Shown: in pieces, positions 39,101 through 52,029 of the stretch
Layout: the number at the start of each line of letters is the position of its first letter
How positions within the stretch are numbered: position 1 is the stretch's first letter
NCBI RefSeq assembly: GCF_019399895.1
Contig: NC_091888.1
Span: 1,210,501-1,274,500, forward strand
Source: Cardiocondyla obscurior
Taxonomy: Eukaryota > Arthropoda > Insecta > Hymenoptera > Formicidae
DNA length: 64,000 nucleotides
Direction of reading: 5' to 3'
The notes under the pieces: generated by a model
What the model was told of the DNA's origin: nothing
Seen by the model: only the letters and a program-made list of their open reading frames with translations
Database searches by the model: none
Position numbers and translations under genes: made by a program

Positions 39101-42100
39101 CGGCGCAGACGAAGATGTATGTCTCGCAGACGGTTGCTCCTGGCGACACTCGGCGTATTGTGTGATTTGCGTACGAATCCGAACACGCTTGAGGTATTGT
39201 CGAATAGAATGCAAGGGCTTTTATCATCTGGTAGAAAAATGGAACTCGATTACCCGAAGAATAATGTAAATTGACGTGATAAATCTCGCGTTTCTCCAAA
39301 GATACGTAAGATATATAGAAACCATTTCGCGGGATTTAGTTACGTATACGACGTTTCACATAAGTTTTACATTCTAAATAAGACGGGCGTGTTAAATAAG
39401 TATGTAAAACACGAGGCATTATGTGACATTAAAAAGGGACTCTTTTAAAACATCTTCTGACTCCGTCAAAATATAAAATAACTATTCCTAGATATAAAAA
39501 TAATCTTTAGATCTAATTAATATTTTATGAACTTCGAATTTATACATTTCCGGCAGTAATCGTTTAAACATCAAACTATAGAAAACAAATATAAAATCTA
39601 CTTTTAATAACATGCATTTCGCAAACGCATTTCATACGTAATGTACAATCAGAATGAATGACGCGAATATAAATCTGCATTTCTGTTTTAAAAGAGCAAA
39701 TATTAGCACATACGATTTTATAATTCTATGTTAGCGAGTGTAATACAAATATTTCTATTGTCCTCGCGGTTTAATGAACAAACCGAGTAAAATTTAGTAG
39801 AATCGTAATTTTAGTAGAATTGGAACAGACCATTATCGTAATGGATCATAATATATTCGTAACGGACAGCTTTGTTTATCGAGAGAGAAATCAACACAGA
39901 AAATAGCCAGTAGAAAAAGTATTGAAGAAACTTTTCGGACCATTTAGCTGGATTTTCGCTCCGTTGCGAGTAACGTTGCTCACGTTATATTTCTCGGATA
40001 TGCCGATGCAAATGGGAATTCTGAAATATCCTCGATGGTCAAAACTATTACATAATGTAACATTCGATTCGATAGCCACGCGGAACGCGCACCACGCGGT
40101 TTTCTGTTTCCGTCCTTCGCCAATATTACCGTTTACGATGTACTATACGATGCGTACACACCCTTATTCGCGATAATCGCGTCGCAAATAGAGATTCTTT
40201 CAAGAGCGTTCGGCGCCACGGCGGTTACGTGCTAATTCGTCCAGGTCACATTGTGGGGTTACGTATTTTCAGTCACCGGTTCCCGATCGAAAGGACACGG
40301 AATCCCACTCGACGGTGAAACAGGATTTTCATTTTCGAGTACGCGATATGTCCGTAAGATAAGCGTGTAAACGTCGCGTCTCAATCAGACTGCCGGACCG
40401 AACTAAATTAATCGCGCGCGAGAAGGAATTACGTCGCGCCGGTAAAAGGTCGGGTCTTCTATCATGCAGATGCCCGTCATTAAGGGTGAACGGCGCAGAG
40501 GCTTGCCCGCAAATACGTACTCCGCGCGCAAAACCGGAGCACATATAAGTTGCATTAGGAAAATTCATCCGCGACGTCTATAACTTAATGCGTTACACGG
40601 CTGCGGCGTGCAGGTTCCGAAGCTGACGGGCGTTAGCGCTATTCCTAATTACATTTCGCGACATATGGCCTCTCACGTGTTGACACGAAAGGTACTCCCC
40701 GTACGTTAGACAAATGACAAAAATAAACGTGCCGGAACGCTAGATCGCGGTGGGAGTGAAAAAAGAAATAGGGTGGAAGAGAGAAAGGGGAAAGGGATTG
40801 TCTTCCTTTTTTTATTCTCTTATGTGTAATTGCACGCGAAGCGGTGCCGTAACACGTGGGACAAGAAGAAGAGTAATGGAGCGTTTGTGTCGCCGTTTTT
40901 ACAGGCTTGACTCGTACACATAGCTCGTAAACAAAAAGGACAGCGAAACGAAAAAACGAGGCGGACTGGCGGACGTTGTAAAAGGTACGCCCGCATCGTG
41001 ACGTCGACCTTAAGCTCCCTTACCGAATGCCGCTAGAGTGACACCGGGGAAAACAAACCAAAAGGAAAAGCAAAAAAAGTCGTTTTTGGTACACGTCCCG
41101 CGATACCGCGAGTCTGAATTTCTGATTAAATCGCATTACCAACAAGACAGAAATAGTCAAATTCGCGAAGTATGCAGAGCAAAAGTGACGCGCCAATTTA
41201 TTTGAGAAATAAAAAGAAAAAAAAAAAGGGAGGGTCGCAATCGCTTTGCAAGTATTAGCGCAAAAGAAAAAAAAAATCTGTAAAGTAATCAAGTAAAATG
41301 CAAATTAAAATTTTCCGTTTTATTGCCTTAGGCATGAATTAATCGCGTTAAAAATTCAAACGTAAATTTGCAACATATTATGTGCGCGTATTCGTTATCG
41401 AACGCCAAATTTACTCTACCGTTGTCGTATCTCTCGTATAAAAGCGATTTGCGCTAAATTATTATACGACTGTCGGAAATTTTGCAACATTCAGTTCAGG
41501 CTCAGTTTGCATTGTCACATCGATCGTTAGAATCCGATTATAATCATCTGTTAATATTTCATAGACATAATTATGAATCGTCGTTGCGCGCATACATAAA
41601 AAGTAACGAATCGAGATATTGAATCGGATTGAATTAATCCAAACTGTCCCCGACTAATTTGATTTAACCGTCTGCAAACTTTTTTTCTTTCGAGTAAACG
41701 CGCCAAGCGCACGTACATACGTATTAGCACGCATTTAAAAAATAGACGACGTTATTTCTTACGCCGTTGTATTGATATTTTACACGATATGCACATATTG
41801 ATATTATTTTTCAAACCTTTTTTTTTTTTATGCATCGCTTGAGCGGATTGTCGATAAGCCTATCGACGATACCATGCAACAGGTGTATTCTTCTTCGTTT
41901 CTTGCGAAAGATGATATCGCGAAGAAAGTTAAGCGGTAACATATTTTTGGTTACGAAAAACTATGAGCTTCGAATTTGTACCGTTGACAAAGTACACTCT
42001 AAATATATAGAACAGTTAATCGAGTACGTTTTGCCGTTTTGTTAAACGCTACGCATAAACGCGAGACATGCAAAAAAAAAATAAAACGTGATTTTTGACG

Positions 42101-42963
42101 TGTTCGTTACCTTGTTGAAATAAATATTTTGCTATCTTTTTGGGACTTTCATATGATTTAATTAAATATTGATACAGGTAGTATTTCAGTCATATATAAA
42201 TAATATTTTATATTATTAATAAAACTCAGGTAATTAAAAGTTATATAATTTCGCAAAATTATAATTTGATGCTACTTGAATAACATTATTTCAACAAAAT
42301 GTTATTATTCGTAGTTTACGCTCACACCTCGAAATAAAGCAAAGGATATTTGTCTCTAGGCGATTCGGCAACTCTTATCAAGCAACAGGTATTGCATTCT
42401 TTTTCTTTCTCACTTAAATCGTGTTTAGCGAATCGAGTGAACGCGCGACGATCGACGGTTCATATTGCGAGTGGAACGTTTGTAAAAACAAGCCGGCAAA
42501 AATTACTGGACGTTTACGTGAGTGCATTAATTATCAGCGTATAAGAAAAAGCACTTTATAAGTTATATTACATCATTTTAAATCTCTCGTCGTCTTTTAA
42601 TCATAAAATTATAAATTTGCAAACTTGTAATTATATTGAGACCTCTGCCAAATGGCAAAAATGGCACGATCAATAAAGGATATTGGCGATTCTCTATTCA
42701 ACGGAAAGCGAGTTTCTGATCGGAAATTCAAATTGAATCGAGGAAAGCAGAAACATTTCTGTCGCGCGAAAATTGCAATAAAGAAGGTACTGTTTTGAAA
42801 AATGACGTAAAAAGCTCCGGGGGTTCTTGAGTTAAAGCAGATAGGCGAAAAGAAACGTAGGAGCGAGAGCGTTAAACGGTCGAAACGGCATTTCCATGGG
42901 GACCCAACCCACGTTCCTCTTTGCGTGAAGAAGAATAGTGGGAGCCTCAGGTGGATCATCTAA

Positions 42964-43271
42964 TATATACAGGGTGTCTTTGTAAGATGTCCTTATCACA
43001 GTATTATGAATTTTATGGCAAACTTGGGGGCAATTCTTTTTTATCTTTTTTTTTTTCTTTTTATTTCTTTCTTAACGTAACGCTTTTAACAAAATATTCG
43101 AACCAGTACTGAATCCCTATTTCGGCGGGATTAATAAAGTATTTAACACGTTCACAATTGGAGAACCGTTGTGTTAACAAGTCTGGTTAAGAAAATATGA
43201 ACTCCATCAATCCAAGAAGACACTTGGGGGTAAAAGGAACCGCGGCGCACCTGGGCTACCCTGTACATATA
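42964..43271. mobile_element. putative inverted-repeat element next to the terminal exon
   Basis: The left end reads TATATACAGGGTGTCTTTG. The inverted right end reads TATATGTACAGGGTAGCCCA. The shared TACAGGGT ends, 308 bp apart, suggest a small non-autonomous element with short terminal inverted repeats. ACAGGGTGTC-type ends recur in insect repeats (general knowledge, no family assigned). A direct repeat, ACTTGGGGG, lies inside both ends (about 43023 and 43221). There is no open frame of note. It ends 60 bp before the last coding exon. Confidence 0.4.
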
Positions 43272-43331
43272 AACGTAGAAGCCTCGTGCATAACGGCGCC
43301 GAGTAACACGCGAAATGCATTTCTGTTTCAG

Positions 43332-43441
43332 GAAGCGCATACATCATCAGATGGAGTGCGCCGCAGTTGATGGTCGTGGCGGTGCAGTACATCCTCACGG
43401 GTCCTTACATGCCCCCGTATGTACCGCAGACAGCGAATTAA
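43332..43441 (+). CDS. DIP-like Ig protein, C-terminal exon with stop
   Basis: The acceptor is ATTTCTGTTTCAG and the exon continues the phase-1 frame of the stalk exon. The split codon gives Gly, then 35 residues and TAA at 43439-43441. It reads GSAYIIRWSAPQLMVVAVQY, then ILTGPYMPPYVPQTAN. The end is uncharged from the tryptophan onward, with a moderately hydrophobic core (LMVVAVQYIL). Family members are usually tied to the membrane by a GPI anchor or a hydrophobic C-terminus. The small residues GGESTGSA just before the junction could hold a GPI attachment site, but the hydrophobic stretch is short and ends in a proline-rich tail, so anchoring is uncertain. Exact frame fit, a strong acceptor and an early stop support a true terminal exon. 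An alternative terminal exon elsewhere in the intron cannot be excluded. Confidence 0.65.
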
Positions 43442-44132
43442 GACGTTCCCGTCGCGGGAAAGAACCCACCCGTCGCGTCATTTCGCCCGTGAAAAGGGAT
43501 CATCGACGCAACGCGTCGCGAGAAGAGGTGCCGAGAAACTTCAGTTTCCTAAAGTAATATCGTCGCGTATCTTTCGCGGGGAAGCGCGCTTTTTGCGGCA
43601 TTCGAGCGTGCTGGGATTATGGGAGCATTGGTGAACAGGAAATGTGCTCGCGAACGGGTAACTGCTTTACGACTGAGAGATACTAATCTATCCCCGATAT
43701 GAAATGGATTCTGATTTTGCTTTATGTACCGTTCGCCCGATCGAATGGTCGATCGTCGCGAATCGGATTGAGAGAATTTTCACAACGACAGCGAAGTATT
43801 ATGTAATTTTATTCTTATTAAACGGTCCTCTCTCCCGCAGATGATACGCTGAAATACCTGGCTGTGCTCGATAAAGTCTGTTCTTCGTTATGGACGTCGT
43901 ATAATTCTCTATAAAATCGTTTTCACGCGCGGGATCGATAAGCCACTGTGCTCCGCACGGTCTCGCCGAAGTTTAAAATTTAAACAAAGCCGCTAGAGAG
44001 AGCGGACGATGCCGACATATATTAATCGACAAGCCGCGGATACGAATAAGCCCTAAATATTAATGTATCTTGACGTGCCGCGGATTTGAAAGTATTCGAG
44101 ATAATTTTAGACGAGAATAATATTCAAATAAA
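43442..44132 (+). terminator. probable 3' UTR with poly(A) signals
   Basis: After the stop codon the first ATTAAA lies at 43817-43822 and the first canonical AATAAA at 44127-44132. Either could end the transcript. The cleavage site itself cannot be seen from sequence. Confidence 0.3.
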
Positions 44133-44381
44133 TTTTATTTCGTTGCAAATATCTCAATACCTTGACTGTTTCTATTTCTTTTTCTTTCTTTTTTTTACGG
44201 TTCCATGAAATACTTTTTATAATTAATATACAGTATGCAGTCATATGTGATACGATGCAAAAATTATGGAGATTGCTTTAATAATTGATTTTATATACAT
44301 ATATGTTTAAGACATCCTATGATACTTTTTATCTATACTCAAGGATCGTTGTTCCGTAATGCAAAAGTAATAAGAACAGAA

Positions 44382-44492
44382 CCCGAGTGGAAATTGATTC
44401 CCACCGTTACCTAATAATTAACTAGCCGATTCGTGATTCATCTCGTGGCTGTCTAGCAAAACTGTCCAGCACTGAGCCGGAAATGTAACTCT
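44382..44492 (+). repeat. dispersed repeat, copy A
   Basis: About 110 bp match copy B at 48973-49084 in the same orientation. Shared words are CGAGTG, TAAT.ATTA.CTAGCC, ATCTCGTGGCT and CAAAACTGTCCAGCACTGAG. This is a dispersed repeat of unknown family and no coding potential. It ends 85 bp before the inverted-repeat element at 44577. Confidence 0.7.
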
Positions 44493-44576
44493 CATTATTA
44501 CTAGCTAATAACGAGCTAGAAAAACTAGATTTCTAAACGTTTTTCGCCGCGTACTAGTCTACTGTTGTGTGCTTAT

Positions 44577-44843
44577 CTTACGCAACGCTCGACTGTCGAA
44601 TTCGCCAGGCTAACCGGTTTCAGCTGACCGCCGCGGTAGTGTGAGTACGGGCGTGTGTTTACATCTGGCCGGCACCTTGCGCTCGAAGTTCGCAAGGTGA
44701 TGGGCGCGCGGACGGCGGACGGCGAGAACCGGTTCGCCCGACGAATTCGGCAGTCGACCGTCGCGGTAATGTTAGTACGTGCGTGTGTTTTCATCGGCCG
44801 GCAGTCTTCGCGTTCCAAGGCAGTCGAGCAAGCGTTGCGTAAG
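44577..44843. mobile_element. MITE-like element with nested inverted and direct repeats
   Basis: The ends are CTTACGCAACGCTCGACTG and, inverted, CTTACGCAACGCTTGCTCGA, a terminal inverted repeat differing by a 4-base insertion. A further inverted pair lies inside: CGAATTCGCCAGGCTAACCG near 44598, and its complement-like partner ending CGAATTCGG near 44752. A direct repeat is also present: GCGGTAGTGTGAGTACGGGC with CGTGTGTTTACATC (about 44633-44668), repeated as GCGGTAATGTTAGTACGTGC with CGTGTGTTTTCATC (about 44763-44797). The GC-rich, 267-bp element stands out from the AT-rich flanks. It has no transposase and no clear target-site duplication. Open frames on both strands are explained by the symmetry. 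Confidence 0.6.
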
Positions 44844-45816
44844 GTCAGACCAAAACAGTAAATAAGTACGCGGACAGAAACGTTTAGATGTCTATTTTTA
44901 TACACGAGTCCGCGCTGGTCAGTGACTAAACGATCGATACTAGACAGATTTTGTTTCTTCTTATTTTTAATGACAACTTTATTTTTTGAAGACAGTCGCT
45001 AAATAATAAATAAAAAACTTTTTTATAATTTATGGCTAGTCAACTAATTAAGAAATATATTTAATCTGCGCGATCTAACCACTAGCTGCAAAATCAGATT
45101 ACCTAGATAAATTTCCACTCAGGAATAATCCACTTTATAGTTAAATGAAAGAATTGCGCATTTCCTCAACGTGTGTGGTTTTACGATATATGAAAACCGA
45201 CGCACCTCGAGACTAACGTAATGAGAAAGCGCTCGAGAGATCTCCCCAGGGAACGGAGAAAATTCGATTAATGCCTCGTGAAAAATAGCGGGGAAGCGCG
45301 TTTACGAATTCTCGAAATAGCTAACGCGGTAATGACGTAAGAGTCATCGAGAATTTTTTTTTTTTTCGTGGATCGTGAAATAGAAAATTAATCTCGCATG
45401 CCTTCGGTAAAAATTCGCTACAAATTTAAATAAAATTAAAGCTGAATTATAAGCCGAGAGATACTTGATTAAAATTGAAATATATCTCAATCTTGTTGCT
45501 TACACGCGGATAAATATTTGTCGCGCGTTATAACGTGTTCATAAAAATACAGACATTTTATAAAAGCGGACTTTTGTACGATAATGCTAGTGACAAGAAA
45601 CAGATCGCTGCTTTTGTACGAATTTCATTACGCCCAGTCCGTTAGTTATATATGGACCAAAGTTAAATTTATTGCAGATCAGAAGCACATTACTGTCCGA
45701 TAAAATTCATATCAACTTCCGAATATTCAATCCGATTGTTACGACATATTATTGTCTCGTGAAAATACACGAGTATCCTACATTCATTAAATATCCTCTT
45801 CATTTAATTAAGTTAT

Positions 45817-45838
45817 TTATATATATATATATATATAT
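45817..45838. repeat. AT microsatellite
   Basis: This is a (TA)n tract of about 22 bases. Confidence 0.85.
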
Positions 45839-48229
45839 TTTGCCATTAAAACACTATTAACAATTTTTAATTACCACGTACCTACGTCGCGGCATCATTA
45901 TTCGCCAATTAAATACCTTACAGAGTTTTTTTTCGTAAGCAATATATCTGTAACGAGTTCCGCTGTCGTCACATAGTAAAGATTCTACGTATGGAAATAA
46001 TTTCGATTAAAATTGTAGCGTAAGATAACTCTGGCGTGTACAAACTCAAAGAGACTGAGATTGCAAGTCGCGATTAATAAGATTCCTTTTTATTATCTGG
46101 AAATTATGAGTCTCGTATAAATGCCATAACTGCAAACTGCGCTCATTAACCGAGCCGATCTCGGCGTTATCACTACGGAATCGTTTTACGCGATTACGAG
46201 CGCGAGTTTTATGCAATTGCAAACACACGATTTCTATTGCAGAAACAATAGATTGGGAATTGAATTAATACAGGTGCAAAATTAAATTACTTTACGCATA
46301 AAGAAGCAAATGTGTGAAACGGTGGCATTTCTCTTCGGCGGGAAGTCTCCGCGCAGCAGTTAATTGCTTTCTGCTCTTCTCATTTATTACTCTCTACACG
46401 CGCCATTGTACATATCAAAATCTGAACGTTCCACCGGTACTTTACGCTGCTAATTGTTATACAAGTTGCTATTAACTCTTTCATGCTAAAGCTTTTTTTT
46501 AAAACTAAAATTTTATATTTATACGTTTCAGTTAAATTTCAATTACCCGTGCAATAAACGAGGTTTTTTTTTTTTTTTTTATTTATCAATCGTGCGTGAG
46601 GTAGATATAAATTATAATATTCTTTTAACAGCAGCCGCTAATTACATTTCTATTTAAATGGAGTACAATAAGCTTTAGAACAAGATAAACGCAGGTGAGA
46701 AATATTATTTCGGCCGTAAAAATTTTGCACCGAAACCTCTCATTAGTTTAAACCTGGAAACTTCGGCTACGTAACGGCCGACGAATGCCTTCACGAAAAA
46801 AAAACGGAATGCGAGCGGCGAAGCTGCACGGGATCCGGGCATTTTAAAAGAATACCCGCGTTCACATTCCTGACTCTTAATTCCCCAGATAAAAAAAAAG
46901 CTTTTCCTCGCCGATAAATATGAACAGTGACGCTTCTTTCTTTGAGAAGTTACCGTAAGCAATGTGATCGCCGTTGTCGAATGGACCATCGATTGTTTTT
47001 TTCGAGCAGTGGATATCGGGACATTCCGATCTTTCTTTCTCGAACGCGAGAGCTCTTCTCCCCGCTACGGTAATACGACGCCTGGATTTGCCTCCCAGCG
47101 AGATCATCCGTCTGGATATCGTAACACCTTGACCACCCTCCGCGGTCCCCACCCCTTTATCTCGATTCCTCTCCGGAAATGTACGCGCGCGAAACTCACG
47201 CAGCGTCGCGACGCCGGAATATACAATATCGCGCCGATATAATTGTACAACGCCCGTCGGAGGTATCATTCCGTAATCTATGTAGTCCCGGTCGAATGGG
47301 GGATTATGTTAAGCGATGCGTGAGTGCGGCCACAGTCCACGGCAATCCAGGCGTAACAGAGATACTGCTCGGTGACGTCGTTACACTCGCGCACACGCGC
47401 GCTACTCTCTCGGTTATGTACGTACGTACGCACTCCGCGGTTATGTATTGCACATAAGTGCATACACGTATATACGTTATACATATATTTGTATATCGCG
47501 AGCGATACGCATTACCGCGTACGTGCGATATGCACTCCAAATCTGTCTAGATGCCGATAAAATTTCAATTTAAGGCTCATGACCGCGAGTGATTTGTTTC
47601 GTATAGTAATTTTGATCAGAAGTACCCTTCAATTTATGAAGATTACCGAAAAAGGTTTACCTTCCGAGTCTCGTAACTTTCAAGCGGTTTAATAAATTTA
47701 ATTTAAGCGTGAAATTGGAATTTCATGAAAATTAAATCGAACGATATCAAATTATGCTATAAGAAAAGAGGCATTTTATTTAGCTCCAGCTTGTGGTACT
47801 TAATTCACTAATTTTTCAATTTAAATAGCTCTATGTTTGAAGACTGTTTCAGTATCCGAAGGTTTAGAAAAAAAAATTTTAATCCAGGCATGTAAAATAT
47901 AATGGCACTATAACGGCGGTATATTCTTTAAAGGTAATTAAAGTTTCGCGATCGCATTAGGTCAAAATTTCTAGAGTAATTGCACGTTTCTAAATACATA
48001 ACTGGATTAATTACGTGTATACGATATTACAATTAATAAGCAGAAAATATAATAGTTTGTCGATACACCGATACATTTGCCTCAGCAATTGTCAACAACC
48101 GCGCGTTGTGTATGCATTCCGAATGATGCGTTTTTGGAACAGTGTATTACGGTTCGCGAAACGACAATTCCGATATACACATACCGCGCAATTCGTCGAG
48201 CACACGAGGGTATATATTGCTAAACACGA

Positions 48230-48265
48230 TTTTTTTTTCTTTTTTTTTTTTTTTTTTTTTTTTTT
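48230..48265. repeat. long poly-T tract
   Basis: This is a run of 36 bases, all T except one C at 48239. It is the longest homopolymer in the window and could be the complement of a poly-A tail. Confidence 0.9.
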
Positions 48266-48972
48266 GTACCAACAATTCACGACGCGAATGGTCCATTCCG
48301 CGTTACTGAGTCAACAAGATTTTTCTTTTTTTACGTGTAAAAAGTTAATTACAATTAAACCGCGATATCTACGTTTGCATATTTATCACTTATACAGAAT
48401 AAATCGTCAACTATGTGATATAGTAAATTTACGCTAATAACGCAAATTAAATTATGACATAATAATCCTTTTCTCAATATACACATATCATTTGGCAAAA
48501 TTATTTAAACATTGTATCTCTTTCACGATTATATTCATATAGAATTAATTATATTTTTTTATGAATATATCTTGTTTTATTGAAAAGCAACGTCCTCGAA
48601 TCTGAGACCACGTTACATTTGCGTTATGGATCTACTCAAATTTAAAGTGAGGTACATTTTACGAGGCTGTTAAGTATTAAATCGGAAAGCTCGGTACGCC
48701 CTCCGTTTCGACCGAAATTTATGTCCGTATTCATTATAGCAACAGTAAAGACTCTCCTTTAAGGAATCTCGCCTAAGAAGGGGCAGCAATAAAATTCCAA
48801 GTCCGTGTGATCAATTTTTAAAAGCTGCTGCGTATACGGATTTTTTTTCTAAAGAGCCAACCGCGCTCGATCAAAACCATAAAGGATTCGAAATATGTGT
48901 ATATAAGATATAGAAATTGAAAATAATGAATTGGATTTTACACATAAAATATTATTATCGTTATTTTACGTT

Positions 48973-49084
48973 ATCTCGAGTGAAAACTGAGCTTAATCGT
49001 CATCTAATGATTAGCTAGCCAATCCGTGGTTTATCTCGTGGCTATTTAAACAAAACTGTCCAGCACTGAGCTAGAAATGTAATT
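48973..49084 (+). repeat. dispersed repeat, copy B
   Basis: This is the second copy of the repeat at 44382-44492, same orientation, diverged by substitutions and a small indel near the TTTAAAC segment. It lacks the neighbouring inverted-repeat element of copy A. Confidence 0.7.
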
Positions 49085-50880
49085 GAATCTCACGTTATAA
49101 TGTCCAAATATATTTCCAAATTCCTTCAAAGTATTTTGCAATCGAAATATACAATCTCTCGTACTTAAAGTAGATTCCCAAAAACCAAGCGGTGAATACT
49201 AATCTCATAAAGATTATGAACTAAATCAGAATTAATTTACCCTAGATTCGAGTAAAAGTTATTATTAACTGTGACCTTTTCGAGATCCATTGCGATTTAA
49301 TTAACAAAATACTATTATATTAAATTAGCAAAATATCTAATAAACTTTTAATTTAAATAAATTTGTCTAAAAATAAATTTAAAAAACAATAACTTCCTAT
49401 TTATTTCTAGTTAATTGCTACAGAATTTTCTTTAACAAACGCATATTTATTTTTATTTTTAACAGATTTTATAGTATTGCGATGTAATAATATTTTCATA
49501 AATAACGATAGAGCGCAAAGATTTTATAATAAAACAATGGACACTAAATAAAATATGTTATTTCAGTAATATTTTTCAAAGTTCACGATTATATTTGTCA
49601 CATACTACAATAGAGTATATTTAAATACAAATACCAGCTTTGATATTTTTCATGCAGAATTTAAATATTAATTTTTATGATTTATCAAATCTGACAAAAA
49701 GTCAAGATTCATTGTCTCTCTTTAACTTTCGTTTTAATGTATTGTAAAATCATTAGAATTTATTTTTTCTACTATATTTCAATCGTATACTACAGCGAGG
49801 AATTTAAAATCAATTATCGATTTTTACATAATATAGTTAAATTAATTCTGTCCTTTCCGTCAGAATTTATATACGACATAATCACGTTCTTGTTCGCAAA
49901 TGTTCTAATTTCCCTTTAATTATAGACATTAGAATCTATTTTCCTTAATGTAGAGCTTATTCCGCGTATATTTTCCTGTTGGAACAAAGAACGGAGGAAG
50001 AAAGGCCGTAGCGAATGTCGGACTTTACGATGTACTTCGTATCCTCCTTATTACGCAATTATGCAATGAGAAAGAAAAGTAATGTTCACGAATGGGTTTA
50101 ATATACCGCGGGCATTTGCATGAGGTATTTTTAATTCCCAAATCTCTTAGAAAAGAGCTCGTTTACGTAACGTATTAATAATGACGAAACATTCTCGAGT
50201 TTTAACAGTGCAGAGCAAATGTTATCTTGACACGAATTAATTATGTGGGAGAATTAAACGGGATTAATTGCCGTCGGCTATCTCTGTTATCTAATCGTCA
50301 ATAATTGTTGGATCGTACAATTCACCGTTACAATTTTTCCTTTTTTCTTTCTATTTTTTTTTTTTGCACCAACCGCTCGGTGAAATGTTAAATGTTAAAG
50401 CTATTTTAAATATCCCCCGTTGTATTCGTCACAATGCGTGGGTGCTTTCCACCAGTGCTATTAATGTAGCTTAAACGATTGTCGTCATATCCAGCGTGCG
50501 ACAACGTGGAATGTATTATATTTCCATGAGAAAAGCTCGTCCCCTGTGATATTGCCCGAATGCGCCCGCGAAGATTTACCTTTCGTCCCAACGAAAACAT
50601 TTATTCTGCATTACGTAAAAGTACCTTTACGTTGTAATTTCTGCCGTGACGACTCGCGCGCGTCTTGTAATATTTGTTCCGCTCGGCGAAAACCCCTCTT
50701 TGCGCCATTTATTCCTTCCAACCGTATCGTTTTTGTCCCCAGTTTGCGTTGCATTTGCGTCGCGATATCCAGGTATTCGAATAACGCTGGCAAGCCCGCA
50801 ACGTTAGACATCAATAAGCGTACGGCGCGATTGTAAAAGGTAAAAATCTATCTTGGAATAATTTATTTTACACGCGGCTT

Positions 50881-50906
50881 TACATATGTATGTACATACA
50901 TATGTA
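50881..50906. repeat. perfect 26-bp palindrome
   Basis: The segment equals its own reverse complement around a central TGTACA, with TACATATG arms. It may simply be a product of (TA)/(TG) alternation. Confidence 0.7.
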
Positions 50907-52029
50907 TACCATAGCGGCACACGCTATCCCGATCAAATGCACTTCGGCAAATGTTTATTTTCAGTAGATTGACAGTCTCGGTATCGATTCGCGGAGCCGC
51001 GGATAAAATGTAATTCCAATTCTCCGCACTCTCAAAAGCATTTCACGCCCAGTTTACTACGGTTCGCCGGTAACGGGTTACGACCGCCTAAGTATTGTCT
51101 CCGAATGAATTCAATCTGCCGTTGTTTTGTTTTCATTTTCTTTTGTCTCTGCTTTAAACTCCCCCAGTAGAAGCCCCGGTCGTTGCGCGGTAGCGCAATT
51201 TTCCGCGTGAAAAGCGATCGCGATTCAAGAGATGTAAGAACGATTAACTGCCATCCTCGCGAAACTTTGCCCGTATTATCGAAACTATTATCTGAGAATT
51301 TGATTGTGAGCGCGCTGCTCGCGCGACTACCGCGAAACTTGCGCGTTCAACGAAATTTTGTAAACGACGAGATACGTGTGTAAACAAGATAACAACGTGC
51401 ACATATTGATTTTACAAGCATTTGCGAACGTCGATTTAACTCAATTTTGTTTCTTGTACATCTTCATTCGCGAATGGTCATTTCGATTCAATTCTGAAAC
51501 TGTCATACGCAATCAGTCGTACGTACAAAATACATTACTCTCGAAAATTTATATTACATTACGTGCTTCTTTTTTTTTCTTTTTTTTTTATTATTAAAGA
51601 GAATGTCAGTTCCGTTTTTATAGACGCTATAAACGTAAGCATTGATTTATTAGTCATTGGGTGGACTATATACTGGACCGTGGTATCGTGTTACCACGTT
51701 ATTGTGCTCACGTGATTGCTACAAGATACGATAGCGTTTTTCCCCGACCGGTTATACCGAATTTCTTACGATTCAGACTACCCTTAAATTCGCTGACGTG
51801 CGCCGGTTGTGTGATACGATACCGCTACGCGAAATTGGTTGCCTGGCCGGATTTTTTATCTGCAGCGTACAACGCGCGTGATGTATTTTCACAATGTTAC
51901 TCTCCCCCCTCAATGGACACAATGCACGCAAAATCATAGAATAACAGGGAGATAACAGAGAGGACGGAGTGCGAAAAGGGGGACGAGATAGAAAATCCTG
52001 TTACTCGCGGCGCGCGTCTTCGCTTTGCC

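Larger units (their letters stand above)
20544..43331 (+). other. large intron (22.8 kb) before the terminal exon
   Basis: It starts GTGAGG and ends at ATTTCTGTTTCAG. It is mainly AT-rich with many homopolymers. CpG-richer patches occur at about 22550-22910, 29440-29880, 30400-30800, 31370-31690, 34560-34760, 35040-35430, 35760-36110, 38380-39060 and 40080-40660. All carry only short overlapping open frames, and none shows a conserved domain. Inverted-repeat segments are listed separately. No tRNA and no second gene was recognised. Confidence 0.65.
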
